Source: Symsagittifera roscoffensis (Eukaryota; Xenacoelomorpha; Acoela; Convolutidae). From it: DNA of 64,000 bases. Below are positions 55,001 to 63,478 of the stretch, in pieces. A program made the position numbers and the translations under genes. The notes beneath the pieces are model-generated. The model saw nothing but the letters and a program-made list of their open reading frames with translations, made no database searches and was not told the DNA's origin. The stretch lies in the NCBI RefSeq assembly GCF_963678635.1, contig NC_087063.1:81269574-81333573 (forward strand), in the 5' to 3' direction. How positions within the stretch are numbered: position 1 is the first letter of the stretch; each line of letters starts with the position of its first letter.

Positions 55001-56914
55001 AAAGACCATTTTCCACTAATTGAAAAAGAAGATTTAACTGATAAAATAAATTTATCAGGACCACAAACAAATGATTCAAAATACACAATAAATCAAGTTT
55101 TTGACCTTCACGACCCACTTGATACAATACCCTTATCTAAATTAGAAATCGAAAACATTTTTCTCCCCCCAACAGAAATACTTACAATTTCAACACTGAA
55201 ACAATATCAAAACCTTGACCCAGTAATTCGACAACTGAAATCATGGCACAAATATAAAACTAAACCTATCAAAGCAGATTCAACCATTCTAGGAAACAAA
55301 ACACTCCTCCGATACTTTCGCAAATTTAACAACACAACAATTAACGAAAATACAGACCTTTTAGAGTATAACCTGAATGAATCTACAGTTCCATGTCTCC
55401 CTTTAAGTATGATTCTTATAGCTTTTAATATTTCACATACACAAAATATTAAAGGACACTCTGGATCAGAGAAAACATATTCAAATTTTATACAAAACTT
55501 TTATTTCCCAAATGCACCAATTTGGATAAAAGTACTATGCAATGACTGTATAGTATGTCAACTAAATAAACCTTACCCAAATCAAAAACAAATAGCACAA
55601 AAACAAGATTTTAAAGGACAAAGTTTGTACTTTAATCATCGTATCTCATTTGATACTAAAGGACCAATTTCACCCTCATCAGAAGGAAACTCCTACATTA
55701 TGGTAATTGTTGACGCATTTACACATTATGTAGCACTTAACCCAGTACCACATTGTAACGCTTATTACGCTTACACAACACTCTATGAACACTGGATAGC
55801 AAAATTCGGACTACCAGAAATTTTAGTTACAGACAACGGTACAGAATTCATAAATAATGAAATTATCACACTATGTCATTTATATAACATTAAACACAAA
55901 CCACGTACATCTCATGCACCTTGGACAAACGGCTTAGTCGAAGGTATGAACCGTTCATTACAAGAATATCTTAGATGTATCATCAACGGAAATGATACAA
56001 AATATACCGAATGGTCAGCAGATGTAAAATTATTTCCCTTAGCGTATAATTCACAAATTACGACAACTTTAGGAATGTCACCATACGAAATGGTTTTTAA
56101 CCAAAAGCCACGCAAACCAATAATGTTTACAGCGAATTCTCATAAAAACGCACAAGGTTATTGTCAACCAAATAAAGACTCAATTTGTTATAACCTACCT
56201 TTACATACACACGATGAAGATCATTTTCATCACCCACAAATTCTTAAACTAGCCTCCGGTACACACACCGAATGGATTCTAAATAGAGATAAAAAACACA
56301 ATGAAATTTATCAAAAAATAACAAAAAAGTTATTACAAAGACAAAACATTAATGAACAAATCAATTCACGTTTTACACCAGCCTCCGAATTAAAAATTGG
56401 AACATTTGTTTTAATACCTAATTTTAATACACAAAAAGGAATTTCTAAAAAATTACAACCCCTCCGAAAAGGACCATACCAGATAATTGCAAAACCCACT
56501 GATGTCACATATAAAATTACCGACTCAAACAAAAAAGAAATCGTTCAACATCGAAACAACCTATTACCTTATTACCCAAAAGAATACGCACTCCGCGAAT
56601 TAACTCAATTATATTCTTTCACAGGATTAAAAATCATTCAAAATGAACCACATCTGAAAAACACAGAACAAAATGATAACCCCACCAAAAATCAAAACAC
56701 AAAACCAACCGCCACCAAAAACAATACACAAAACCATAAAGAATCTCCAAAACAAAGAAAAAATAGAAAAATGACCGAACAAATAATACCCCAAGAACAA
56801 ATCGACAAATCAGAAAATAGAAAAACAACAAGACTCCGAAATCAACCACGTAAAAACTATAAAATATTCATCCCCCAATCTAAAATTTTAAAGAAAGTGG
56901 AATTTCAAAAGTAA
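52052..56914 (+). CDS. pol: Pol polyprotein: protease, RT, RNase H, integrase
   Basis: 1620 codons from the first Met. Aspartic protease DSGA is at 109-112. RT has LDARYLN, FTTADMNSAYNQMPL and catalytic YLDD at about 617. RNase H has MCDASNFGIGAALL (about 766), a catalytic Glu in RECTAIIY, TDHKPI and LPDTLSR. Integrase has a His-His-Cys-Cys finger (about 1129-1180, ending CNDCIVC). Its DD35E core has Asp in FDTKGP (about 1201), Asp in TDNGTEF (about 1261) and Glu in NGLVEGMN (about 1297). A GPY motif follows at about 1474, then a basic tail. All catalytic residues are present, so the enzyme may be active. The RNase H to integrase spacer (about 885-1120) is longer than usual. The order identifies the Ty3/gypsy superfamily. 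Confidence 0.95.
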   Translation: MIKVENDYESVIYEQPFSSHIYENQSEFLQNYYTTPINSTPTTQETNEINTTDQTNKNTKTKCLNTNHIYQNIQKEQPKEKIWTIPFLLESPRNKEFQPPDLEIDFLIDSGAESNIINIPTWNEIKTLHPKLTPLETSSKLATAQGSTLINYGKIQLFLLPTRTMEQSKILNKPFKQIFHITDIKYNIIGIPFISKYIPTINILNSKILIKDKYTKTKETSLTFFQRLNKQPPFFSKFYPIFNQQRKHLKPLSGNIYNFSIKQVHQYDKEQNKQKFYMSEFEFKPIHKFFKITISSIKYLKNSNSDIISLHVYNNTPYQVTLPLGLLGYCETNATISPIHEKAYRVNNILQLLDICQSTILNEELSINNIISNENRNTDYFTKTPYFKPTFNISNYTEDQQKFLTMFNFQHPQITQDEFEKLAKQLIKYSSVYATSKFDVGKISSSLHLPLKPDAVFKKQRASKVPIHLHDKVNRLLDILEQYNIISPVNKEEQPKGNTFINPVIILAKGESLKIVLDARYLNSLIDESKCNWPIEPIQVILTKINGKYFTTADMNSAYNQMPLDEQSRRLTQFVIGNQQYEFNRLFYGISIGPAAFSAFMSKIFRPLILKKNAITYLDDVFMQSQTKDEMFNVLEKYHQILQNENLKAAPDKSHFFLTRVKFLGHNIERKTITPLKSRIDAIQKLQPPTNKKKIQEFLGMLNFLSKYVYKMQLYLRPFYNILRQQNNFEWNTEHQTRFEEIKKLLTEQISNTIPDSNQPFYAMCDASNFGIGAALLQSHNGTNKMNLISANSRLFTQAELRLSTLMRECTAIIYTLTEYEFLILGSKHPTVLFTDHKPIIFLFTQKSNPNHRVYRFQLILMKFPNLHIVWTAGKNLALPDTLSRNTPPELLTRKTTVEIPKNIKFYLAENETSPRLECKYAVKTDIEQSQINNLQHFPLYLDCQNNHYEVDLLGTSTFKPIPYSQWIKNNTQQKRTKQHLPKKDHFPLIEKEDLTDKINLSGPQTNDSKYTINQVFDLHDPLDTIPLSKLEIENIFLPPTEILTISTLKQYQNLDPVIRQLKSWHKYKTKPIKADSTILGNKTLLRYFRKFNNTTINENTDLLEYNLNESTVPCLPLSMILIAFNISHTQNIKGHSGSEKTYSNFIQNFYFPNAPIWIKVLCNDCIVCQLNKPYPNQKQIAQKQDFKGQSLYFNHRISFDTKGPISPSSEGNSYIMVIVDAFTHYVALNPVPHCNAYYAYTTLYEHWIAKFGLPEILVTDNGTEFINNEIITLCHLYNIKHKPRTSHAPWTNGLVEGMNRSLQEYLRCIINGNDTKYTEWSADVKLFPLAYNSQITTTLGMSPYEMVFNQKPRKPIMFTANSHKNAQGYCQPNKDSICYNLPLHTHDEDHFHHPQILKLASGTHTEWILNRDKKHNEIYQKITKKLLQRQNINEQINSRFTPASELKIGTFVLIPNFNTQKGISKKLQPLRKGPYQIIAKPTDVTYKITDSNKKEIVQHRNNLLPYYPKEYALRELTQLYSFTGLKIIQNEPHLKNTEQNDNPTKNQNTKPTATKNNTQNHKESPKQRKNRKMTEQIIPQEQIDKSENRKTTRLRNQPRKNYKIFIPQSKILKKVEFQK

Positions 56915-57739
56915 TTTCAACATTATACTTCACTATCTTGAAACCTTCGAAACATTTTTCATTTACATTTTTCAAAATAACATGCTGACAAGTACGTAAT
57001 AATTCTAGTTCAAAATAGACCAATAGGATTCATCCAATCCGTCACTTTCTCTAACTCAAACTAAGACCAATTAGACGAATCATATAGAACTCCAGGCACA
57101 TCTATAACTATAACTTTACGACCTCCAGGTCAAAAATAAGCAAACCACTCCAACTTGACAACTAAAATAAATATCACCATAATACCGTACCCCTCCCTTA
57201 TCTAATAACCCAAAGATCAACAATATTTCCCCAACTCAGACCACGAATACCCCCAAAGCAAATTTGTTAACTTAGCCTAAAGTAACAAAATGAACATTTT
57301 AATTAGCCTAAAGTATAAAAATCTCACCATACCCCGGATCATTTGACAAACAAAAATAAAGAAAAAGACGACCTCCCAGTCACCATGAAAATTGCCCCCA
57401 ACAATTTTTTACAGAACTCAACCCACTTGTCAAAAAACTAATAAATAATCCGACCACACTAGAAAATCGCCTCAAACAGCAAAAAATATTCGACCAAGAG
57501 ATCATTTCTTAAATGCTCTTCTCTCAATCAGTTACTCAAATACTCATAAATCTTAAACATTTTTTTACAATACTTGAAACCTTTATAATATTTCTTTTTG
57601 ATATACTTGAATCTTTTCTAATAATCCTAATCATTTTTTGTAACATTTTTTAAATTTTCTACACTATACTCGAACTATTCCTCCAACTTTCCAAAACCCT
57701 TGATTACATCCACAGGTACGAGTCATATAACTTGTCTAA
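56915..57739 (+). other. non-coding spacer between pol and the 3' genes
   Basis: A-rich, C-rich and G-poor like the rest of the element. Stop codons occur in all frames. A CCACAG acceptor-like site at about 57716 could serve subgenomic mRNAs. Confidence 0.5.
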
Positions 57740-57928
57740 ATGATGCGAACAATTTTCAGTAGAACCGATATTTTTTTATTGTTTGTAATTTTCATAACAT
57801 TTTTATCATCCCTCATTTTGACAATATGTAAATGTATAAAGAAGGCAATCTTCACATTTGCCCTAGCAACAATCCTTCTAATTCTTTTTTTGGAAGAATA
57901 CTATAATAAACATAAACCTTCCCACTAA
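57740..57928 (+). CDS. 62-aa hydrophobic peptide (viroporin-like)
   Basis: It has two hydrophobic segments (about 11-30 and 36-51) separated by CKCIKK, with a short polar tail. A second ATG pair (ATGATG) marks the start. An ATTTTCAG acceptor lies inside it near 57757. The size and topology resemble small viral membrane proteins. Function is inferred from shape only. Confidence 0.45.
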   Translation: MMRTIFSRTDIFLLFVIFITFLSSLILTICKCIKKAIFTFALATILLILFLEEYYNKHKPSH

Positions 57929-57933
57929 AGTAA

Positions 57934-59070
57934 CAATTCAAAAATCCATCAAAAATTGCTACCCAACAGTCACAGAATCAGTCTTCACCGACATCATCCC
58001 AAGATAACCAAACACCACCTTCAACTACTCAAAATCCTCAAACATCTACACGAATTTCTTTTCAAGACAATCCATACACTTTTGAAGAACGACATGCTCG
58101 TTTATCAGAACCACTAGAACCAGTTCAACGACAAGCACCTTTAAGCGAACCAACATATAACCTATACCCAACACTACCACAAGAACTAAGTAGAATAAGA
58201 AATTCTAGTCAAAACCAAAATACAGTCGAAATAAATAGACAAATTATACATCCTCGACGAAACAGAAATCTTCAAACTCCACGAGTTCACTTTGATATAC
58301 CTCAATCCCCATCACAAAACACTCCAGAAAACACCATTGATACATTACCAGAAACCCCTACGATTCTTTCACAACGTAGCACCTCAAGCCTACCATCAGA
58401 TTACTTAGGTTCAACACCAACATCTGAACAAATACGTGAAAATCCCTTTAACCCCCCAAACCAGGCATCACGACTACCATATTGGACAACACATTCATTT
58501 ACACAAGGTGAATTAAATTTAGTCAATAATCCAATAGATATTTCTACGGATACAACAACATCCTCATCACTACCAGAAACATTATCACTACCATCAACAC
58601 CATCAATAAGCCAGATTTCACCACCACCTTTTAACTTAAATTTTCCAAATAATCTCGACGCCAGATATCGAGAACAATCATCAATAAATATTCCTTTAAG
58701 ACTAGATTGGAATACATTTACAGCACCTCCACCACTATTTGGACAACATCAAGAAAGTAACCGCCTTCATAACTGGGCACTTAATAGATTACAATATCGC
58801 CAAGATATTCACAACGATATCCGTGATCACAATATTCAAATACTCCAACAAAACAGTTTACAATTAAAGTTTGAAATCACAGTTAAGTTAAACAATATTA
58901 CCCAACATCCCTACCCATTAAATCCACCTAACATAACAGCTCAATCACTACCACCACCGTTTATAACTACTGAAGTAATATACAAATACGACAGATATAC
59001 CAAAAACACAATTGGCTACATTACATTTTATAATCCATACTCAGGATTATCATACACATGTATATTCTAA
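57934..59070 (+). CDS. 378-codon ORF without ATG
   Basis: The frame is open from 57934 (after TAA 57931-57933) to TAA 59068-59070 and contains no in-frame ATG. The product is Pro/Ser/Thr/Gln-rich for about 260 residues. A helical, Gln/Asn-rich segment follows (RLQYRQDIHNDIRDHNIQIL), then a compact C-terminal part with Tyr and aromatic residues ending YNPYSGLSYTCIF. It overlaps the env start by 13 nt. It must be reached by splicing (candidate donors in the leader, candidate acceptors such as TACCCAACAG near 57970) or by non-AUG initiation. No family is recognised. Confidence 0.6.
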   Translation, partial: QFKNPSKIATQQSQNQSSPTSSQDNQTPPSTTQNPQTSTRISFQDNPYTFEERHARLSEPLEPVQRQAPLSEPTYNLYPTLPQELSRIRNSSQNQNTVEINRQIIHPRRNRNLQTPRVHFDIPQSPSQNTPENTIDTLPETPTILSQRSTSSLPSDYLGSTPTSEQIRENPFNPPNQASRLPYWTTHSFTQGELNLVNNPIDISTDTTTSSSLPETLSLPSTPSISQISPPPFNLNFPNNLDARYREQSSINIPLRLDWNTFTAPPPLFGQHQESNRLHNWALNRLQYRQDIHNDIRDHNIQILQQNSLQLKFEITVKLNNITQHPYPLNPPNITAQSLPPPFITTEVIYKYDRYTKNTIGYITFYNPYSGLSYTCIF

Positions 59071-61676
59071 AATTATTAATTTTTCTCCAACTCCTTTTTC
59101 TAGTAATCTCAAATCAAAACATTAACCCTTCCCCTCGAACAGGACCACAAGATTTATTAGTAACACATTACGATTGTGAAGAAAATGAACAAAAAACACT
59201 ACATAAATATGCAATAAATCAAGTATCACAATGTGAAACAGAACCACAAGCTATAGAAACCACAGATGTAATAGCAACACTCTATTCAAAAGCCCGAGCA
59301 ACAACAGTTACAGGTTATAAATTCACAGCAACATTTTCCGAAAAGAAAGTACATTGTTCACAAGTCTCGAACGGAAACAAAAACCGACTTGACCATGAAT
59401 CATTCTATCAAAGTAATATAGAACGTCTTTTACATCTCAATCCCGACGATTGTAAAAATGAATTACTTAGACTAAACATCACACAAAATAAAAACTCCCA
59501 AAGAAAGTTAGTTAATTTTCAAGTTTTTCCAGACTCTGTACATCAATCACAACTTGAAAGACACCAAGGACATATAAAACTAGACGAAAAATACCCGTAT
59601 AACGGCGCACACGGACGATTAACCTATGACCTACACGATAAACATTGGATACCACACATTGGTATAAATAACCCATCAAACTGCAAAGCAGACACAAAAA
59701 ATAAAGGATACCAAGAAATAATGTTTTTCGATTGGAAAATACAACTCGAAAAAATACAACTAACACGAGATTTATCAGATAATACAATGATCTATCAAGG
59801 AATCCGATTACCTTGTAAAAATGATCAAGGTTATTGCGACCCTACAACGAGAACACAAGCAACCATTGTTTGGTTCCCCGAAGATACATGTACAACATTT
59901 CAAGTAGCAAAAATACACGCTCGTATGATAAAATTTCACGAAAAATATTTTATACAATCAATTCCATATGAACAAGTCCATCCATCACGAAAACTAAGTT
60001 CTAATTTTAGAAACATAGACAATATAGAAAACAAATTGACACGTTTCCAAATATATCAAGAAACAGAACTTGCATGTAAATACAGGAATCCACTTCACAG
60101 AACACAATATTCTGAAATATTAGTTGAATACGAAAAAGGATTCGACATGACCACTGGAAAAGTAAAAATCGACCCATATGCCACAGGTCATCCTCTAAAC
60201 GAAGGAACATCCTATATACCAGTTAATTTTGAAAAAAGCAACGGACAACCTGGTGGACATCTAAAACCCCATGACACCAGAAGCACACGCTTACAAGAAT
60301 TATCACTAATGAATACTACATATTTCGGTAATATCCACTATGATATTCATTTAGATATGAAACTAGATTATACAATTAGCCGAATTTTTCAAGAAATGTC
60401 ACTCTCCGAATTAGAAACACTACACCAACTATGCGAATTAGAACGAACACAAATATTACAATCACTTGCACTAGCAGTATTAAAAATACCCTATGCAGGA
60501 TACTTATTATCTGGAAATAGATCAAATTTTTTAGACTATGAAGGAAACATCTTATGGTTTTATACTTGTACTAAAAAAGTATCACCACTATACGTTTTTG
60601 AAGATAAACGATGTTATAAAAGAATCCCTATCTTTTATAAGAATAAAGTACATTTCGTGGATACACTTTCACGAAGAACCTATTTCTGGGATACCGCAGT
60701 CCCATGTGGATCAGAAATTAGCCACAATGTAGTACAACTAAACCCTGATGAAAATAAATATTATCTTCTCACTCCATATCCCACATTAATGCAATCACTC
60801 AAAAAATTTTCACCAGAAAGCATTCGCGCTATTGCTCGAAACCCAAATATAGACTTACAATCAATAGGAATCTATTCAAAATCAGATATTCAACATCACA
60901 TTAGAACACAACAATTCCAAGAATTATTAACACAAATGGACACTATACAAAGACAATCAATAGACCAAAATTTACGCAAACTTGCAGAAACCGCAGGATT
61001 TGCCGATATCTACACGCAAGACTATAGCGGATATTTTAAAGACATTAAAGATTATATATATCTAAACGGTGAAAAATACCGTCCCCAAGATATATCACCA
61101 ATTAACATTTTTAGCTTTGTTACACTCAAAAATGAGATCCTCGATTTTCTAGGATGGCCCTACTACATCTTAGAAAAATTGACTATTTTATACGCAATGT
61201 TTAACTTTATTGGATTTCTTTTCTCACTTTTAAAAGGAATCTACAACACATGTGCTATACACACACAAGTAAACAGACAAGCAAGCGTAGCACGCATACT
61301 CTTTGCAGGATTTTTTGGAATCTTTTCTACATCTATAAACAAAATTCTTTTAGACGCACAAATAAAGGAATATAACACAAAAATAGCAACACGACAAAAT
61401 ACATACGACGAAGAACATAACAATGTAGACATAACGCCAACGGCACCACAATTACCACCCCTACCAAATAACCATCCACTATCCCTAGTCCCACGAAATT
61501 TTCGAAACTTAGCCATCACACATAATCCAAATTTTCGACTCACCACATCACAAAGTCCCATTCAACATATAATGACACACCAGTCACAAGATGATAATAC
61601 TTATGAACAAATTATTGAACAACCCCATACCACCGCTTTTCAGTCTCAAAATAATCATTTTTTTAGCCCACGATGA
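59058..61676 (+). CDS. env: envelope-like glycoprotein
   Basis: 872 codons. A clear signal peptide (YILKLLIFLQLLFLVISNQ) comes first, followed by a Cys-rich ectodomain of about 690 residues with several N-glycosylation sites (for example LNITQ, MNTTYF, GNRSNF). A hydrophobic anchor lies at about 708-733 (YAMFNFIGFLFSLL). The C-terminal tail, about 140 residues, contains a second hydrophobic stretch (ARILFAGFFGIFSTSI). No furin-type RxKR site or classical retroviral CX6CC motif is evident. The ectodomain layout (an early Tyr-Asp-Cys, late Trp-Phe-Tyr-x-Cys and Cys-Tyr motifs) recalls the glycoproteins of negative-strand viruses captured by invertebrate LTR elements. That is a weak inference. 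It sits downstream of pol, as retroviral env does. Confidence 0.75.
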   Translation: MYILKLLIFLQLLFLVISNQNINPSPRTGPQDLLVTHYDCEENEQKTLHKYAINQVSQCETEPQAIETTDVIATLYSKARATTVTGYKFTATFSEKKVHCSQVSNGNKNRLDHESFYQSNIERLLHLNPDDCKNELLRLNITQNKNSQRKLVNFQVFPDSVHQSQLERHQGHIKLDEKYPYNGAHGRLTYDLHDKHWIPHIGINNPSNCKADTKNKGYQEIMFFDWKIQLEKIQLTRDLSDNTMIYQGIRLPCKNDQGYCDPTTRTQATIVWFPEDTCTTFQVAKIHARMIKFHEKYFIQSIPYEQVHPSRKLSSNFRNIDNIENKLTRFQIYQETELACKYRNPLHRTQYSEILVEYEKGFDMTTGKVKIDPYATGHPLNEGTSYIPVNFEKSNGQPGGHLKPHDTRSTRLQELSLMNTTYFGNIHYDIHLDMKLDYTISRIFQEMSLSELETLHQLCELERTQILQSLALAVLKIPYAGYLLSGNRSNFLDYEGNILWFYTCTKKVSPLYVFEDKRCYKRIPIFYKNKVHFVDTLSRRTYFWDTAVPCGSEISHNVVQLNPDENKYYLLTPYPTLMQSLKKFSPESIRAIARNPNIDLQSIGIYSKSDIQHHIRTQQFQELLTQMDTIQRQSIDQNLRKLAETAGFADIYTQDYSGYFKDIKDYIYLNGEKYRPQDISPINIFSFVTLKNEILDFLGWPYYILEKLTILYAMFNFIGFLFSLLKGIYNTCAIHTQVNRQASVARILFAGFFGIFSTSINKILLDAQIKEYNTKIATRQNTYDEEHNNVDITPTAPQLPPLPNNHPLSLVPRNFRNLAITHNPNFRLTTSQSPIQHIMTHQSQDDNTYEQIIEQPHTTAFQSQNNHFFSPR

Positions 61677-63478
61677 GCCGCCAACTTGGATCACTACACC
61701 GATCAAATTCCCACCCAACCAATCTTACCTCCCCAATCCCAATAATACCACTTTTTGCTTTTCCGCCACCCGATTTTCCATCTAGTAATGTAACATCAGG
61801 CATGAATTCCGACACTAATTCACACATCTCAGTTTTATATTCCATCTCACAACTCAATAACCCGAATATTGAAACCCCCGATGAATTTGCCGACTCAGAA
61901 CCATCCCCATCCAATAATTTTCATAACTCTTCTAATTTTTCTCAACCCCCTTTTCAACCCATATTATCCAATAACCCTGACCCAATCACCCCCACACCCT
62001 CTTATGCTTCCCAAGTTACCCCAACCTACTCCTCATACCATTCTGACCAATCATCTCATTCTCCAGACACCCCCCGAATCTCTCCAGAGCTAGATAATTT
62101 TATTACCCTTCAACAACAACCCTACCACCTTAATACCCCAACCATAAACCAAATCTCCTCCACAATAAATTCATCCAACCCCCCTACCCCTACACCCTCT
62201 TCAAATTATACTGAATCATTAGCACCATCATCCACATCAACTGAATCTTCACTCAACACTAATAGAGCTTACCGCACTTTTAAAAGAAAGTTCCCCAACC
62301 ATCCTTTCCCAGCAAAACCAGGAACAGCCCGTGAATACATCAACCAACCCAAGCATACTAACACAAAAGAATTTTTAGCCATCACCTTACCCTCATTCCC
62401 ACAATACACCTTAAACACCCCCCACGACACTAACGAAACACGCAACTTCGTAGATGAATACGTTTTAATGCCCACTCTCTCTTGGACCTCATATTATCAT
62501 TTTACTAACCCTCTTTGCTTACCATTATCTAACACTCACATCGATATAGAGCGAAATACGGACATGCTATATCGACTCACTACACCACTAACCGCTAGAC
62601 AATTTACTTACGTTGGATATAAAAAATCACTAAAAACACACACTGCACCTAGAGCTAACGAATATACACTCGAATACTATGATCACAACATCATCAGAGC
62701 TAACCAAGATCAATTCTTAGACGACGATCGCTTCGCTAATCCACAAATTACCGAGAAATTTTTCATCAAGACACCATATATATTTACACTAAACATCTTC
62801 GACCGAAAGTTTGATCACATTATTTCAGAAGCACTAACAGACACACAAGCATACGAAAGTTTTAAAGAACGCTTCCAAATATTTTCACTAACCTTTCATT
62901 TCCTTGCACCACACGAAAGAGATTTACACTGCTCACACGATATTATGTTGCGCACTAAACAAACCCACACATATAGTTATTATCGCTTCATCCAAAATCA
63001 CTTTGACCTACACACACCCTCTAGACAACCACACCATCGTTTTCAATTCATTAATTCCAAATACACTTCACCATTTTTCCTAAATTTCACATATTGTATT
63101 AAAGACACTAACCTCCATGGTATTCTTCGTAATTATGACCCCATAACCCAAATGTACATCTTCTGTCCCATCACCAAGACCTTCAACGCCGAAGAATCCC
63201 GACCCTTCCTTCTCCCGCACGAGTTTGTACAACCCATAGAAATCCCAATTTTAGAATTCATCCACAACACTAAATTCAATCACAAATTATATAATCTAAT
63301 CCAAAACACACCTTATGAGTTTGCAGTTGGCACTGAAGAACTAACCACTATTAAGGCACTTCAATTGCTTTGGCCACTGCTTCAGACTAAAAATAGCATC
63401 CGCATCTTAGCTAAACTACTAACAACTTCCGATCTCATCCACGACATCTTCCCCCACGGTTTTTTCCCCGACGACTAA
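61673..63478 (+). CDS. 601-codon ORF X at the 3' end of the element
   Basis: It starts at ATG 61673, which overlaps the env stop as ATGA, a stop-restart arrangement. Residues 1-205 are Pro/Ser/Thr/Asn-rich and probably disordered. Residues 205-601 are aromatic-rich and look folded (YVLMPTLSWTSYYHFTNPLC, FERF-like helices, repeated FxxxF). There is no signal peptide or TM. An unrecognised protein; its place after env parallels the accessory or transactivator genes of complex retroviruses, but nothing in the sequence proves that role. The P/S/T-rich head resembles that of the 378-codon ORF. Confidence 0.65.
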   Translation: MSRQLGSLHRSNSHPTNLTSPIPIIPLFAFPPPDFPSSNVTSGMNSDTNSHISVLYSISQLNNPNIETPDEFADSEPSPSNNFHNSSNFSQPPFQPILSNNPDPITPTPSYASQVTPTYSSYHSDQSSHSPDTPRISPELDNFITLQQQPYHLNTPTINQISSTINSSNPPTPTPSSNYTESLAPSSTSTESSLNTNRAYRTFKRKFPNHPFPAKPGTAREYINQPKHTNTKEFLAITLPSFPQYTLNTPHDTNETRNFVDEYVLMPTLSWTSYYHFTNPLCLPLSNTHIDIERNTDMLYRLTTPLTARQFTYVGYKKSLKTHTAPRANEYTLEYYDHNIIRANQDQFLDDDRFANPQITEKFFIKTPYIFTLNIFDRKFDHIISEALTDTQAYESFKERFQIFSLTFHFLAPHERDLHCSHDIMLRTKQTHTYSYYRFIQNHFDLHTPSRQPHHRFQFINSKYTSPFFLNFTYCIKDTNLHGILRNYDPITQMYIFCPITKTFNAEESRPFLLPHEFVQPIEIPILEFIHNTKFNHKLYNLIQNTPYEFAVGTEELTTIKALQLLWPLLQTKNSIRILAKLLTTSDLIHDIFPHGFFPDD

